43,467 nucleotides of DNA, from assembly GCA_938034415.1 (NCBI GenBank), contig CALHLE010000035.1:1-43467 (forward strand), written 5' to 3'. Below the pieces are notes generated by a model, which saw only the letters and a program-made list of their open reading frames with translations, made no database searches and had not been told where the DNA came from. The first letter of the stretch is position 1. Every line of letters starts with the position of its first letter. The stretch is from an uncultured Anaerolineae bacterium (lineage in GTDB: Bacteria; Chloroflexota; Anaerolineae; J036; Brachytrichaceae). Positions 34,909-43,467 of this stretch are shown piece after piece. Both the position numbers and the translations under genes were made by a program.

Positions 34909-35322
34909 ATGACGGTCAAAGAGCGAAGCCAAGACCTGAACATGGTCGTGGAGATTGTGCGCGAGCATCTGTTCGAGCATCTCGACGACAGCGACTTGTG
35001 CAAGGACATGTGCGCCGTGATCGCGATCAACCTGCGGCGCATTCACGAGGACACCGAGAAGAGCGCCAACGCCTGGGACAAGCGCGCCTATCACAGCAAG
35101 GCCGACGCGCTGCGGCGCGAGATGAGCTGGGCGCTGCCAATGGCACAACTGGCAGAGAGCCTGGCCTATAGCGCGCGGCGGTTCACTGCCGAAGACCTAG
35201 ATCGCCTGCTGAACATGCTGCCGGATGAGTATGAGATGCCCAAGCGCCCGCGCTTCCGAAACGTCGAGGTGATGCGGGGCGCAGCCGCAGCGGCGCAGCG
35301 GACGCTCTTGAGGAAGCGCTGA
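34909..35322 (+). CDS. Unknown protein, 137 residues
   Basis: A soluble, mostly helical-looking protein that I do not recognise. It begins MTVKERSQDLNMVVEIVREHLFEHLDDSDLCKDMCAVIAIN and continues with basic and acidic helices (RRIHEDTEKSANAWDKRAYHSKADALRREM, MAQLAESLAYSARRF). The C-terminus is basic with a PKRPRFRNVEVMRG stretch. It has two Cys (DLCKDMC) spaced by three residues, and no membrane segment or signal peptide. Codon usage and composition match its neighbours, so it is likely real. It has no evident partners; mgtE upstream is broken. It ends at the loop side of the terminator that serves the opposite strand. Confidence 0.65.
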   Translation: MTVKERSQDLNMVVEIVREHLFEHLDDSDLCKDMCAVIAINLRRIHEDTEKSANAWDKRAYHSKADALRREMSWALPMAQLAESLAYSARRFTAEDLDRLLNMLPDEYEMPKRPRFRNVEVMRGAAAAAQRTLLRKR

Positions 35323-35354
35323 AAAACAGGTCGGCCCCCTTTCGGGGGCCGACC
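35321..35354 (-). terminator. Strong intrinsic terminator (minus strand)
   Basis: A perfect 11-bp stem GGTCGGCCCCC with GGGGGCCGACC around a TTTC loop. On the minus strand it is followed by TGTTTTT; there is no T-run on the plus side. It therefore terminates the minus-strand small transcript, and may also block convergent read-through from the 137-residue gene. Confidence 0.85.
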
Positions 35355-35369
35355 GCGCGCCGTGGCTTT

Positions 35370-35420
35370 CTAGCGGGTTGCTAGAGGTGATGCCACGGCG
35401 CTTTGTTGCGTACTACTCAT
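35370..35420 (-). CDS. 16-codon small ORF with near-perfect ribosome binding site
   Basis: ATG at 35420 followed by 15 codons and TAG encodes MSSTQQSAVASPLATR. GGAGGT lies at 35430-35435, 9 nt upstream, inside a longer GGAGGTGGT match to anti-Shine-Dalgarno. Codons 7-9 lie in the left arm of a 9-bp hairpin (CGCCGTGGC...GCCACGGCG) whose right arm follows the stop, with a small inner stem CTAGC/GCTAG. A terminator (35321-35354) lies just beyond. The arrangement recalls leader peptides and attenuators, but there is no minus-strand gene downstream for it to regulate. Alternatives are a small secreted or toxin-like peptide, or a regulatory RNA with an incidental ORF. The peptide is hydrophilic, with no membrane helix. 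Confidence 0.55.
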   Translation of the reverse strand: MSSTQQSAVASPLATR

Positions 35421-35454
35421 TGTGACACCACCTCCATCCTAAAAGATAGCGATG

Positions 35455-35697
35455 TTAGGCGTCGCCAGCATGGACGACGCGTGCGCATTGTAACCGAGAT
35501 TCATGAGACGTGAAGCCGGCCTTTTGTGCCGGCCCCTTGCCAGAAAATACATCCAACGCAACCTCCCTGCGCACTCTGCGGCTCCCAGGCGCGCAAACCA
35601 GGAAACGCCGAGTTCTAGCCGGATGCGCTAAATCATCCAAGTGAGCAGCACCTGAATCGGCAGATGCCTCTCTTGCACGGCTTTTTTGACGACGCAT
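35455..35697 (-). CDS. Possible 80-residue protein upstream of the 16-codon ORF (low support)
   Basis: An open frame from ATG 35697 with AAGGT 6 nt upstream. It encodes a basic, low-complexity product (starts MRRQKSRAREASADSGAAH), ending 34 bp before the small ORF. It contains no family motif and the region is poorer in GC than neighbours. It is listed because it would share a transcript with the 16-codon ORF. Alternatively, the region is a non-coding leader whose promoter (TACAAT near 35488-35493 on the minus strand, TTCACG 16 bp further upstream) lies within it. Confidence 0.2.
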   Translation of the reverse strand: MRRQKSRAREASADSGAAHLDDLAHPARTRRFLVCAPGSRRVRREVALDVFSGKGPAQKAGFTSHESRLQCARVVHAGDA

Positions 35698-36014
35698 GGC
35701 GGCACCTTAACACACGCTTCGGGAATCGTTTACAGCAACTTAAATTCAGCATGGCAGTATGAGACCAGGCGCTTCTTCCTTCTCCTCCTCTTCTTGGACG
35801 GTCAACGCGGTGGAACCCCCTTCCACCGCGTTGATGTGTACTCAGCGCCTCACGTGACTCACTTCACACAGTCCTGCGCGATGCTATTTATCAAAAAGTT
35901 AATCTAATGTTTTTCTTTTCTTAAACCCAATGTGGAAGCTCAACCCAGTGCGCACAAAGCTTGCCCTTGCCAGAAGCGCGGTTAGGCAGACAACTTACTT
36001 CCACTACGCACAAT
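35698..36014. other. AT-richer intergenic stretch before pstS
   Basis: About 320 bp with no supported gene. It contains the palindrome at 35802-35834 and a locally AT-rich tract around 35890-35930 (AAGTTAATCTAATG and a TTTTTCTTTTC run). Confidence 0.5.
35802..35834. repeat. Perfect 14-bp palindrome in the pst upstream region
   Basis: TCAACGCGGTGGAA, loop CCCCC, TTCCACCGCGTTGA. It has no T-run after it on either strand, so it is not a simple terminator. The core differs from the GGCGAAGG family. Confidence 0.8.
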
Positions 36015-36047
36015 CTTAAAGTTCGCTTAACCAGCCAAAGTTAGATT
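36015..36047 (+). promoter_or_regulatory. Pho-box-like repeat and promoter of pstSCAB
   Basis: CTTAA at 36015-36019 and 36026-36030, 11 bp apart, on the face where a response regulator of the PhoB/PhoP type would bind (TTAAG-N6-TTAAG on the other strand). A TAGATT box (36042-36047) lies 11 bp further, in -10 position for an activator-dependent promoter. The assignment to phosphate control is inferred from the gene downstream. Confidence 0.4.
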
Positions 36048-36109
36048 ACCGACGGATAACTGTGAGAACAAGCAAGCCAGACAAGTGACGCATTTAAGGA
36101 GACCGAAAT

Positions 36110-37294
36110 ATGAGCCACACGACAAACTTCAGACACCCAAAGATCATCGCGAGCCTCGTTGCCGCATCTATGGTGCTTGCTGCATGCACTGCAGCAGCAC
36201 CGGCTGCTCCAGCGCCCACTGCGGCTGCCCCTGCTGAACCGACCACAGCTGCGCCGGCACCCGCCGCGCCAGCAGCCGAGACAAAAGGCCTTTTCGAGGG
36301 CACAGTGCCTGAGCCTCCGAACAAAGAGGAACTCGCCAAACTCTCCGGCGAAATCTCGATTGATGGCTCCAGCACGGTTTACCCGGTGACTGCGGCTGCC
36401 GTGGAAGAGTTCAACAAGTATGCACCGAACATGCGCATCGCAGTCGGCATCTCCGGCACAGGCGGCGGCTTCAAGAAGTTCTGCAACAATGAAACGGACA
36501 TCTCCAACGCCTCCCGCCCCATCCTGCCCGCCGAGCGCGAAGCTTGCGCTAAGAACAACATCGAGTTCATCGAGCTGCCGGTCGCGTTCGACGGTCTCGC
36601 CGTAGTGGTGAGCAAGGACAACAAATTCGCTACCTGCATTAAGGCCAGCAAGCTCAAGGAGATCTGGCAGCCCGATTCGCAAGGCAAGACGTTCAAGTGG
36701 AGCGATATAGACCCAAGCTGGCCGAATGAGAACATCGTCCTGTTCGGCGCAGGGTCTGACTCGGGCACGTTCGACTACTTCACCGAAGCCATCGTCGGCA
36801 AGAGCAAGTCGAGCCGCGGCGACTACCAGGCCAGCGAAGATGACAACGTGCTGGTGCAAGGCGTGGCAGGCGACCAATACGCCCTCGGCTACTTCGGCTA
36901 CGCCTATGTAGTGGAGAACACCGACAAGATCCGCGCCGTCGCAATTGACTACGACCTCAACCCCAAGACGGGCGAGCCTACGCCTTTCGCCGGCAAGTGT
37001 GTCGAGCCGAACTTCGAGACCATCAAGGACGGCACCTATCAGCCGCTGTCGCGCCCGATCTTCATCTATGTGAAGGCCTCCTCTGTGGATAAGCCGGGCA
37101 TGAAGGAGTTCATTAACTTCTACCTCAGCCCCAGCTTCACACCGCTGATTCAGAGCCGCGAGGTGGGTTACGTCGAACTGGATCGCGCGATCTACGAAGC
37201 CGCCGCGAAGCGCTTCAACGACCGCGTGCTGGGCACGCTCTTCCCCAAAGGTGAAGAAGTAGGCGCGACGTTGGATCGCTATCTGGGTAAGTAG
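36110..37294 (+). CDS. pstS: Phosphate ABC transporter substrate-binding lipoprotein
   Basis: A 394-residue binding protein. It has a signal peptide with lipobox VLAAC (Cys about 26), a long Ala/Pro-rich linker to about residue 60, then the phosphate-binding domain starting LSGEISIDGSSTVYPVTAAAVEEF. The family motifs GISGTGGGFKKFC, ISNASRPI and LFGAGSDSGTFDYFTEAI match the phosphate-coordinating Ser/Asp/Arg residues. AAGGAG is 8 nt before ATG 36110. It is first gene of pstSCAB; a hairpin (37341-37371) separates it from pstC and may cause partial termination, so that the binding protein is made in excess. Confidence 0.95.
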   Translation: MSHTTNFRHPKIIASLVAASMVLAACTAAAPAAPAPTAAAPAEPTTAAPAPAAPAAETKGLFEGTVPEPPNKEELAKLSGEISIDGSSTVYPVTAAAVEEFNKYAPNMRIAVGISGTGGGFKKFCNNETDISNASRPILPAEREACAKNNIEFIELPVAFDGLAVVVSKDNKFATCIKASKLKEIWQPDSQGKTFKWSDIDPSWPNENIVLFGAGSDSGTFDYFTEAIVGKSKSSRGDYQASEDDNVLVQGVAGDQYALGYFGYAYVVENTDKIRAVAIDYDLNPKTGEPTPFAGKCVEPNFETIKDGTYQPLSRPIFIYVKASSVDKPGMKEFINFYLSPSFTPLIQSREVGYVELDRAIYEAAAKRFNDRVLGTLFPKGEEVGATLDRYLGK

Positions 37295-37340
37295 CCGAAA
37301 CGTAGATAGCTGATCAACGGTCCGTTTGGAGAAAGGACAA

Positions 37341-37371
37341 GGGTAGGCGAAGGTGTTACCTTCGCCTACCC
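37341..37371. repeat. Dispersed palindrome, copy 3 (GGCGAAGG core)
   Basis: A perfect 14-bp inverted repeat (GGGTAGGCGAAGGT, loop GTT, ACCTTCGCCTACCC). It sits between pstS and pstC, the classic position for an mRNA-stabilising or attenuating hairpin. It shares its core with copies at 7885 and 11671. Confidence 0.85.
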
Positions 37372-37489
37372 GACTACATCTTACGAGACTGGTCCTCCCG
37401 AGAGGCTCGTAGAATATTGAGAGCATCCTTTTGGGAGGCTGGTGAAATGCAAAACACACTGGCCGCGCAGGCCGTCCTCAGAAAGTGGC

Positions 37490-38422
37490 ATGGCAGTGCT
37501 CTCTGAATCCCGTGACGTTGGGTTTGCGCTGCAGCAAAGGCGCGCGAACGCGCTCGGCGAGCGGTTCATCAGCGTTTTGCTCATAGCTGCGACGGCGCTC
37601 TCCGTCATCACCACATTTGCGATTGTCCTATCGCTCGCCGGCGACACCATCGCTTTCTTCCAGGAAGTATCGGTGATCGAGTATCTGACCGGTACGCTGT
37701 GGACGCCGCTGTTTTCCAACCCCAAATTCGGCATCTGGCCATTGATCACGGCAACCTTCATGACCTCGGCAATCGCCATGCTGGTCGCCGTGCCCCTTGG
37801 GTTGGCCATCGCCGTCTACCTGAGCGAGTTTGCGTCGCCGCGCATGCGCAGCCTGATCAAGCCGCTGCTGGAAGTGCTGGCCGGCATCCCCACCGTGGTA
37901 TATGGTTACTTTGCGCTCACAGCAGTCACGCCCTTTCTGCGAGGATTCATCCCGGAGATTAAATCATTCAACTCGTTGAGCGCCGGTCTGGTCATGGGCG
38001 TGATGATCATTCCCATCGTGGCCTCGCTGACGGAGGATGCGTTTAACGCCGTGCCGCGTGGGCTGCGCGAGGGGGCCTATGGGCTGGGAGCCATGCGCCA
38101 CGAAGTCGCGCTGCGCGTGGTGTTCCCGGCGGCGCTTTCCGGCGTTGCGGCCGCGCTGCTGCTTGCGCTCTCGCGCGCTGTGGGCGAGACGATGATCGTC
38201 GCGTTGGCCGCCGGCCAAAACCCCACCTTCACGCTAGACCCGCTCGTGCCTGTGGCTACCATGACCGCATATATCGTGCAGGTCAGCCTGGGCGACACGC
38301 CCTATGGCTCAATCGGTTATAAGACGATCTTCGCCGTCGGCACGACGCTCTTCATCATCACGTTCACCATCAACTTCATCAGCACGCTCATCGTGCGCCG
38401 GTTCCGCGAGCGTTACGATTAA
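37490..38422 (+). CDS. pstC: Phosphate ABC transporter permease PstC
   Basis: A 310-residue permease of the PstC family with about six helices. Matching segments include GIWPLITATFMTSAIAMLVAVPLGLAIAVYLSEFASPRMR, KPLLEVLAGIPTVVYGYFALTAVTP and the EAA-type loop LREGAYGLGAMRHEVALRVVFP. The start at ATG 37490 was chosen because the protein then begins close to the first helix. A GTG at 37442 is possible, but only 3 nt after GGGAGG. That same GGGAGG is 8 nt from ATG 37447, which opens a 19-codon out-of-frame upstream ORF overlapping the pstC start. CCTCCC at 37394-37399 could mask the GGGAGG. Confidence 0.93.
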   Translation: MAVLSESRDVGFALQQRRANALGERFISVLLIAATALSVITTFAIVLSLAGDTIAFFQEVSVIEYLTGTLWTPLFSNPKFGIWPLITATFMTSAIAMLVAVPLGLAIAVYLSEFASPRMRSLIKPLLEVLAGIPTVVYGYFALTAVTPFLRGFIPEIKSFNSLSAGLVMGVMIIPIVASLTEDAFNAVPRGLREGAYGLGAMRHEVALRVVFPAALSGVAAALLLALSRAVGETMIVALAAGQNPTFTLDPLVPVATMTAYIVQVSLGDTPYGSIGYKTIFAVGTTLFIITFTINFISTLIVRRFRERYD

Positions 38423-38437
38423 TCTTACTGCCCTGCT

Positions 38438-39343
38438 ATGACTACGAGCGAAATTCGCCGCAGTTTTGCCCCGGCCGAGGACATATCGTTCGGCACAATT
38501 CAAGCCTCACGCCGCCTGAAAGGCACGCTCTTCGTCGCGTTCAGCATCCTGGCGCTGGCCGTTGGTGTCGGAATGGTGCTCACGCTCCTGATAGATGTGT
38601 TTTCGCGCGGCCTACCATGGTTGGACTGGCAATTCCTGACGAGCTTCGACTCGCGCTTCCCGGAACGCGCCGGGATCCTGGCGGCAATGGTGGGCACCGC
38701 GCTGACGATCGTGATCACAGTGATCGTCAGCTTACCCATCGGCATCATGTCGGCGATTTACCTTGAGGAATATGCGCAAGACAACTGGTTCACCCGGCTG
38801 GTCGAGATCAACATTGCCAACCTGGCCGCAGTGCCTTCCATCATTTATGGATTGCTCGGCCTGGCAGTGTTCGTGCGCTTCTTTAGTTTGAACCGCAGCA
38901 TCCTCGCCGGCGGCCTCACTTTGGCATTGCTGGTGCTGCCGATCATCATCGTCGTCTCGCGCGAGGCCATCCGCAGCGTGCCCAACGGCATCCGGCAGGC
39001 AGCCTATGGGATCGGTGCTACCAAGTGGCAGACAGTTTGGCATCAGGTTCTGCCAGTAGCGCTGCCGGGCATCTTAACCGGCAACATCCTGGCTGCCTCG
39101 CGCGCCATCGGCGAAACAGCGCCGCTCGTCACGCTGGGCGCGCTCACATTCATCCCCTTCCTACCCAAGGACTTGCTCGACCGATTCACCGTGCTGCCCA
39201 TCATCATCTTCAACTGGTCGTCCAAGCCGCAGAGGGAGTTTCACGACGTCGCCGCTGCAGCCATCATCGTGCTGCTCGCCATCTTGCTGCTCGTCAACAT
39301 CCTTGCCATTGTCCTGCGCCAACGGCTGCGCAAACAGTTCTAA
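38438..39343 (+). CDS. pstA: Phosphate ABC transporter permease PstA
   Basis: A 301-residue partner permease with six helices. Family features are [58 protein letters not shown], the EAA-loop-like [22 protein letters not shown] and a final [23 protein letters not shown]. It starts 15 bp after pstC and forms the channel with it. The next gene, pstB, is 60 bp on. Confidence 0.95.
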   Translation: MTTSEIRRSFAPAEDISFGTIQASRRLKGTLFVAFSILALAVGVGMVLTLLIDVFSRGLPWLDWQFLTSFDSRFPERAGILAAMVGTALTIVITVIVSLPIGIMSAIYLEEYAQDNWFTRLVEINIANLAAVPSIIYGLLGLAVFVRFFSLNRSILAGGLTLALLVLPIIIVVSREAIRSVPNGIRQAAYGIGATKWQTVWHQVLPVALPGILTGNILAASRAIGETAPLVTLGALTFIPFLPKDLLDRFTVLPIIIFNWSSKPQREFHDVAAAAIIVLLAILLLVNILAIVLRQRLRKQF

Positions 39344-39403
39344 AACGGCGTTTCGCCCAATCACAAACACAAACTTACCCTTAGCTCAAGCGGATCAGAC
39401 ACT

Positions 39404-40255
39404 ATGCCGGTACTCATAAACGTTACGAAGAAAGAACGAGAGGCTGAGCCGATCTCACAGGAGATAAGCGCCGCCGATCGCGCGAATGTCGTGCTCGAGA
39501 CGCAACAGCTCAGCGTGTTCTACGGCAATTTCAAGGCCATCCACAATGTCAACCTGGCCTTTCAGAAAAACAAGATCACCGCGCTGATCGGCCCATCGGG
39601 TTGCGGCAAGAGCACGCTGCTGCGCGCCTTGAATCGCATGAACGAACTCGTCCCCACGGCGCGCGTGGAGGGCGCCGTGCTCTATCACGGCCACAATCTG
39701 TATGCGCCCAATATAGACCCGGTCGAAGTGCGCCGGCGCATTGGGATGGTCTTCCAAAAGCCCAACCCCTTCCCTAAGAGCATCTACGAGAACATCTCGT
39801 TCGGCCTATACATCAACGGCTGGAAGGGGTCGAAGGCGGAGATGGATGAGATTGTCGAACGCTCGCTGCGCCGGGCTGCGCTGTGGGATGAGGTGAAGGA
39901 CAAGCTCAAACAGCTTGGCACGTCGCTCTCCGGCGGCCAACAGCAGCGCCTGTGCATCGCGCGCGCCATCGCCGTCGAACCCGAGGTGATCTTGATGGAC
40001 GAGCCTTGCTCGGCGCTCGACCCCATTGCGACGCTGAAGATCGAGGAGCTGATGGCCGAGCTGGTGAAGCAGTACACGATCATCATCGTCACTCACAACA
40101 TGCAACAAGCCGCGCGCGTGAGCGATTACACCGCGATGATGATGATGCGCCCTGACCGCTCCGGCGAGGTGATCGAATTCGACACGACCGAGACCATCTT
40201 CACCAAGCCAAAGGACAAGCGCACCGAGGACTACGTCTCCGGACGATTCGGCTAG
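39404..40255 (+). CDS. pstB: Phosphate ABC transporter ATPase PstB
   Basis: A 283-residue ATPase of the PstB family. Walker [10 protein letters not shown] (about residue 64), signature LSGGQQQR, Walker [13 protein letters not shown] and H-loop [16 protein letters not shown] are all present. The PstB-specific [14 protein letters not shown] and [21 protein letters not shown] segments fix the identity. It carries an unusual charged N-terminal extension of about 30 residues ([20 protein letters not shown]...). phoU does not follow; the next gene is on the other strand, 15 bp beyond the stop. Confidence 0.96.
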   Translation: MPVLINVTKKEREAEPISQEISAADRANVVLETQQLSVFYGNFKAIHNVNLAFQKNKITALIGPSGCGKSTLLRALNRMNELVPTARVEGAVLYHGHNLYAPNIDPVEVRRRIGMVFQKPNPFPKSIYENISFGLYINGWKGSKAEMDEIVERSLRRAALWDEVKDKLKQLGTSLSGGQQQRLCIARAIAVEPEVILMDEPCSALDPIATLKIEELMAELVKQYTIIIVTHNMQQAARVSDYTAMMMMRPDRSGEVIEFDTTETIFTKPKDKRTEDYVSGRFG

Positions 40256-40270
40256 GGGCTTTCCCAACCG

Positions 40271-41494
40271 TCACCCGGCGTCCAGCCGGATGCCGTTTTG
40301 GGCCAGCAAGGCCTCGATGTCCACTACCTGGCCGCTGCGCACCGACGTTTCGGCGGCCACGCCGACCACAACCGACCAGAAGCCTTCCTCCGCCGTCGCC
40401 GCGTTGGTCGGCTGACCTTCGATGCGGTCTACGAAGTTGACGTGCTCAAAGTAGGTGCCGCCGTTGTGGCCGGTCAGCTCGATTAGCGCTGGATAGCTGG
40501 GGACGGCTACGTACGACGGCCCGCCCTCGCCTCGCATCACTTCCAGGCCTGCGTGCGGCCGATGCGGGGGCAGAAAGTCCTCGTTCTCGTAAGCTTTCAG
40601 CCGGCCCGCCGAGCCGCATAGCACGATCTCCTCATACACCATCGGCGCAAACATGCACAGGTTGAAGTTCGCCCGCACGCCGTTCGCGTAGGTCACGATC
40701 ACAAAGGCGTTGTCCAAGATGTCCGACTTCTCGCCGGCATACTCGAAGTCGAGAAAGTTCACCGCCTGGCTGCCAACAGCATATACGCTTACCGGCCTGG
40801 ACTGCGCAAACAGGTTGAACAAGTCAAAGTAGTGACAGCATTTCTCCACCAGCGTGCCGCCGGAATACTTGGAGAACTTGTTCCACTGGTTTACTTTATC
40901 CAAGAACGGCTCGCGGTGTTCCAGGATCGTGATCGTCTTGATCTCGCCGATGCTGCGGCGCACCAATGCCTCGTGGATCGCTTCGACGTAGATCGGCTTG
41001 TAACGGTACTGCAACCCAACCTGAAGCACAGCGCCGTAGCCCTCGGCAATGCGCATGATCTCGTGCGCATCCTGCAGCGTCGTCGCCATCGGCTTCTCCA
41101 GCAGGATGTGCTTGCCGGATTTGACCGCCTCGCGCAAGACGGCGATGTGGGTGTGGTTCGGCGTGGCGATGATCAAGCCATCTACAGCCGGGTCACAGCA
41201 CGCCGCTTGCAAAGAGTCATAGACCACCAACTGCTCCGGCGGCGCAAACTGCGCGTATTCACGCCGCGCGCCCTCAATGCTGCGCGGGTTGGGGTCGTAG
41301 ACGCCATGGATGACGGCGCGGCCTTCCAGCATCGTCACCCGGATGTGCTCCTGGCCATTGACGCCGCAGCCGATCACATTAAAGCGATGGCGTGGCTCGC
41401 CGAGCGCGAGCACGTAGCGGTCGGCATCAGGTAAGTAGCTGAAGCGCGGGTTGATCGCGCGCGCCTTGTTGCGGAACTCTCGGTAGCGGGTCAT
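40271..41494 (-). CDS. Gfo/Idh/MocA family oxidoreductase
   Basis: A 407-residue NAD(P)-dependent oxidoreductase. The Rossmann motif is displaced by a 37-residue N-terminal extension and reads FNVIGCGVNGQEHIRV. The family signature HILLEKPMATTLQDAHEIMRIAE (EKP) follows, then the C-terminal alpha/beta domain with YSGGTLVEKCCHYFDLFNLF. It acts on a sugar, inositol or related substrate; the exact one cannot be read from the sequence. It is transcribed alone, convergent with pstB and divergent from the NHL-repeat gene. Confidence 0.9.
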   Translation of the reverse strand: MTRYREFRNKARAINPRFSYLPDADRYVLALGEPRHRFNVIGCGVNGQEHIRVTMLEGRAVIHGVYDPNPRSIEGARREYAQFAPPEQLVVYDSLQAACCDPAVDGLIIATPNHTHIAVLREAVKSGKHILLEKPMATTLQDAHEIMRIAEGYGAVLQVGLQYRYKPIYVEAIHEALVRRSIGEIKTITILEHREPFLDKVNQWNKFSKYSGGTLVEKCCHYFDLFNLFAQSRPVSVYAVGSQAVNFLDFEYAGEKSDILDNAFVIVTYANGVRANFNLCMFAPMVYEEIVLCGSAGRLKAYENEDFLPPHRPHAGLEVMRGEGGPSYVAVPSYPALIELTGHNGGTYFEHVNFVDRIEGQPTNAATAEEGFWSVVVGVAAETSVRSGQVVDIEALLAQNGIRLDAG

Positions 41495-41869
41495 AGCTAA
41501 TTAGTCCGACGGCGGGGATGAGTTCCCCTGCGCGCCCTGCACGAGTGGAGTGTAGCGGGCGTGGTCAGCGTGTCAAACGTGGCACACGACCGTGACTGTC
41601 ACATGAGCAGGCGGCCCGTGCTCGCATCCGCCCAATCGCCTGCTCCGTCCGATTTTTCGTCTTCGGCGCGCGCGTAAAACCGGCGCGCCCAACGAGCCAG
41701 CCTCCTCAGCGCGGCTGCCGCAATGTTAGGTTTCTACTCTTGACACGAGACGGCCGCGTTCCGAAGATTCTTCGTAAGCGCACATGATTGCGCGGCGACG
41801 GGTAGCCTGCGGGCATTTATGCGGCTACCCTGAGGCTACCGTGCACCCAGGCATAGGAGGCAAAACACA
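41495..41869. other. Divergent intergenic region before the NHL-repeat gene
   Basis: 375 bp with no convincing gene. TTGACA at 41740-41745 is a good -35 candidate toward the NHL gene, but no good -10 follows at 16-18 bp (GAAGAT at 41763). An imperfect GC-rich inverted repeat (GGCGCGC/GCGCGCC) lies near 41669-41690. Confidence 0.45.

Positions 41870-43467
<1,598 letters not shown>

Noticed and set aside
35686-35907. 71-73-codon plus-strand frame before pstS
   Set aside because: It runs through the 14-bp palindrome, has no ribosome binding site and matches no family.
36041-37459. 472-residue minus-strand frame opposite pstS
   Set aside because: Antisense to a complete pstS with lipobox and phosphate-site motifs.
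41740-41768. Promoter TTGACA with GAAGAT before the NHL gene
   Set aside because: The -35 is perfect but the -10 matches poorly, so it is only noted in the intergenic entry.

Overview
The window reads as a GC-rich (low 60s percent by eye), gene-dense bacterial chromosome segment, most likely from Chloroflexota, perhaps an Anaerolineae-type lineage. This is an inference from three things: decayed secreted-protein C-termini with a VTVNP..L.LPL-type end, oligopeptide-binding lipoproteins with long Val/Glu-rich linkers, and the overall gene content. No rRNA, tRNA or CRISPR array was seen.

Left part (1-18336). A partial SNF2-type helicase resembling DrmD of DISARM defence runs off the left edge. 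Next comes a tight minus-strand operon for a YkoEDC-like ECF importer (S component, an unknown small membrane protein, a two-domain ATPase, EcfT). PepF, a CoA-pyrophosphatase-type Nudix enzyme and ClpS follow. A second thiamine locus (thiamine pyrophosphokinase, ThiB, ThiP) sits behind a clear TPP riboswitch whose terminator hairpin abuts the first start codon. A DoxX-like protein and a four-gene minus-strand run follow (methyltransferase, Lgt-like protein, metallopeptidase, NAD-binding epimerase-like protein). The patch at 16050-17830 is scrambled. It holds a coiled-coil/nuclease-like gene with tandem repeats, two decayed surface-protein C-termini, and two copies of an intergenic repeat.

Middle (18337-33643). 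A 53-codon helix-turn-helix-like gene has its own promoter and terminator. It is followed by sucD, an RNase HI, a cysteine-desulfurase-like enzyme and a 939-residue YfhO-type membrane protein. Oligopeptide importer genes oppABC (without ATPases) and leuD lie on the minus strand. yajC, an RCK-domain membrane protein, trmD, a DUF92 protein and a GH13 amylase lie on the plus strand.

Right part (33644-43467). mgtE is a clear pseudogene. After an unknown 137-residue protein comes an AT-richer gap that contains a minus-strand 16-codon ORF with a near-perfect ribosome binding site and a strong terminator. The phosphate importer pstSCAB follows, preceded by an 11-bp-spaced Pho-box-like repeat. A Gfo/Idh/MocA oxidoreductase and the start of a secreted NHL-repeat protein end the window.

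Across the window, five genes have a -10-like box 7-9 nt before the start codon and no Shine-Dalgarno, which suggests leaderless mRNAs. Several other gene pairs are coupled by ATGA/GTGA overlaps. A dispersed palindrome family with a GGCGAAGG...CCTTCGCC core occurs three times. I did not find a complete new multigene system. The best leads are the DrmD-like edge, the 16-codon transcript, the solo 53-residue gene and the ECF accessory protein.
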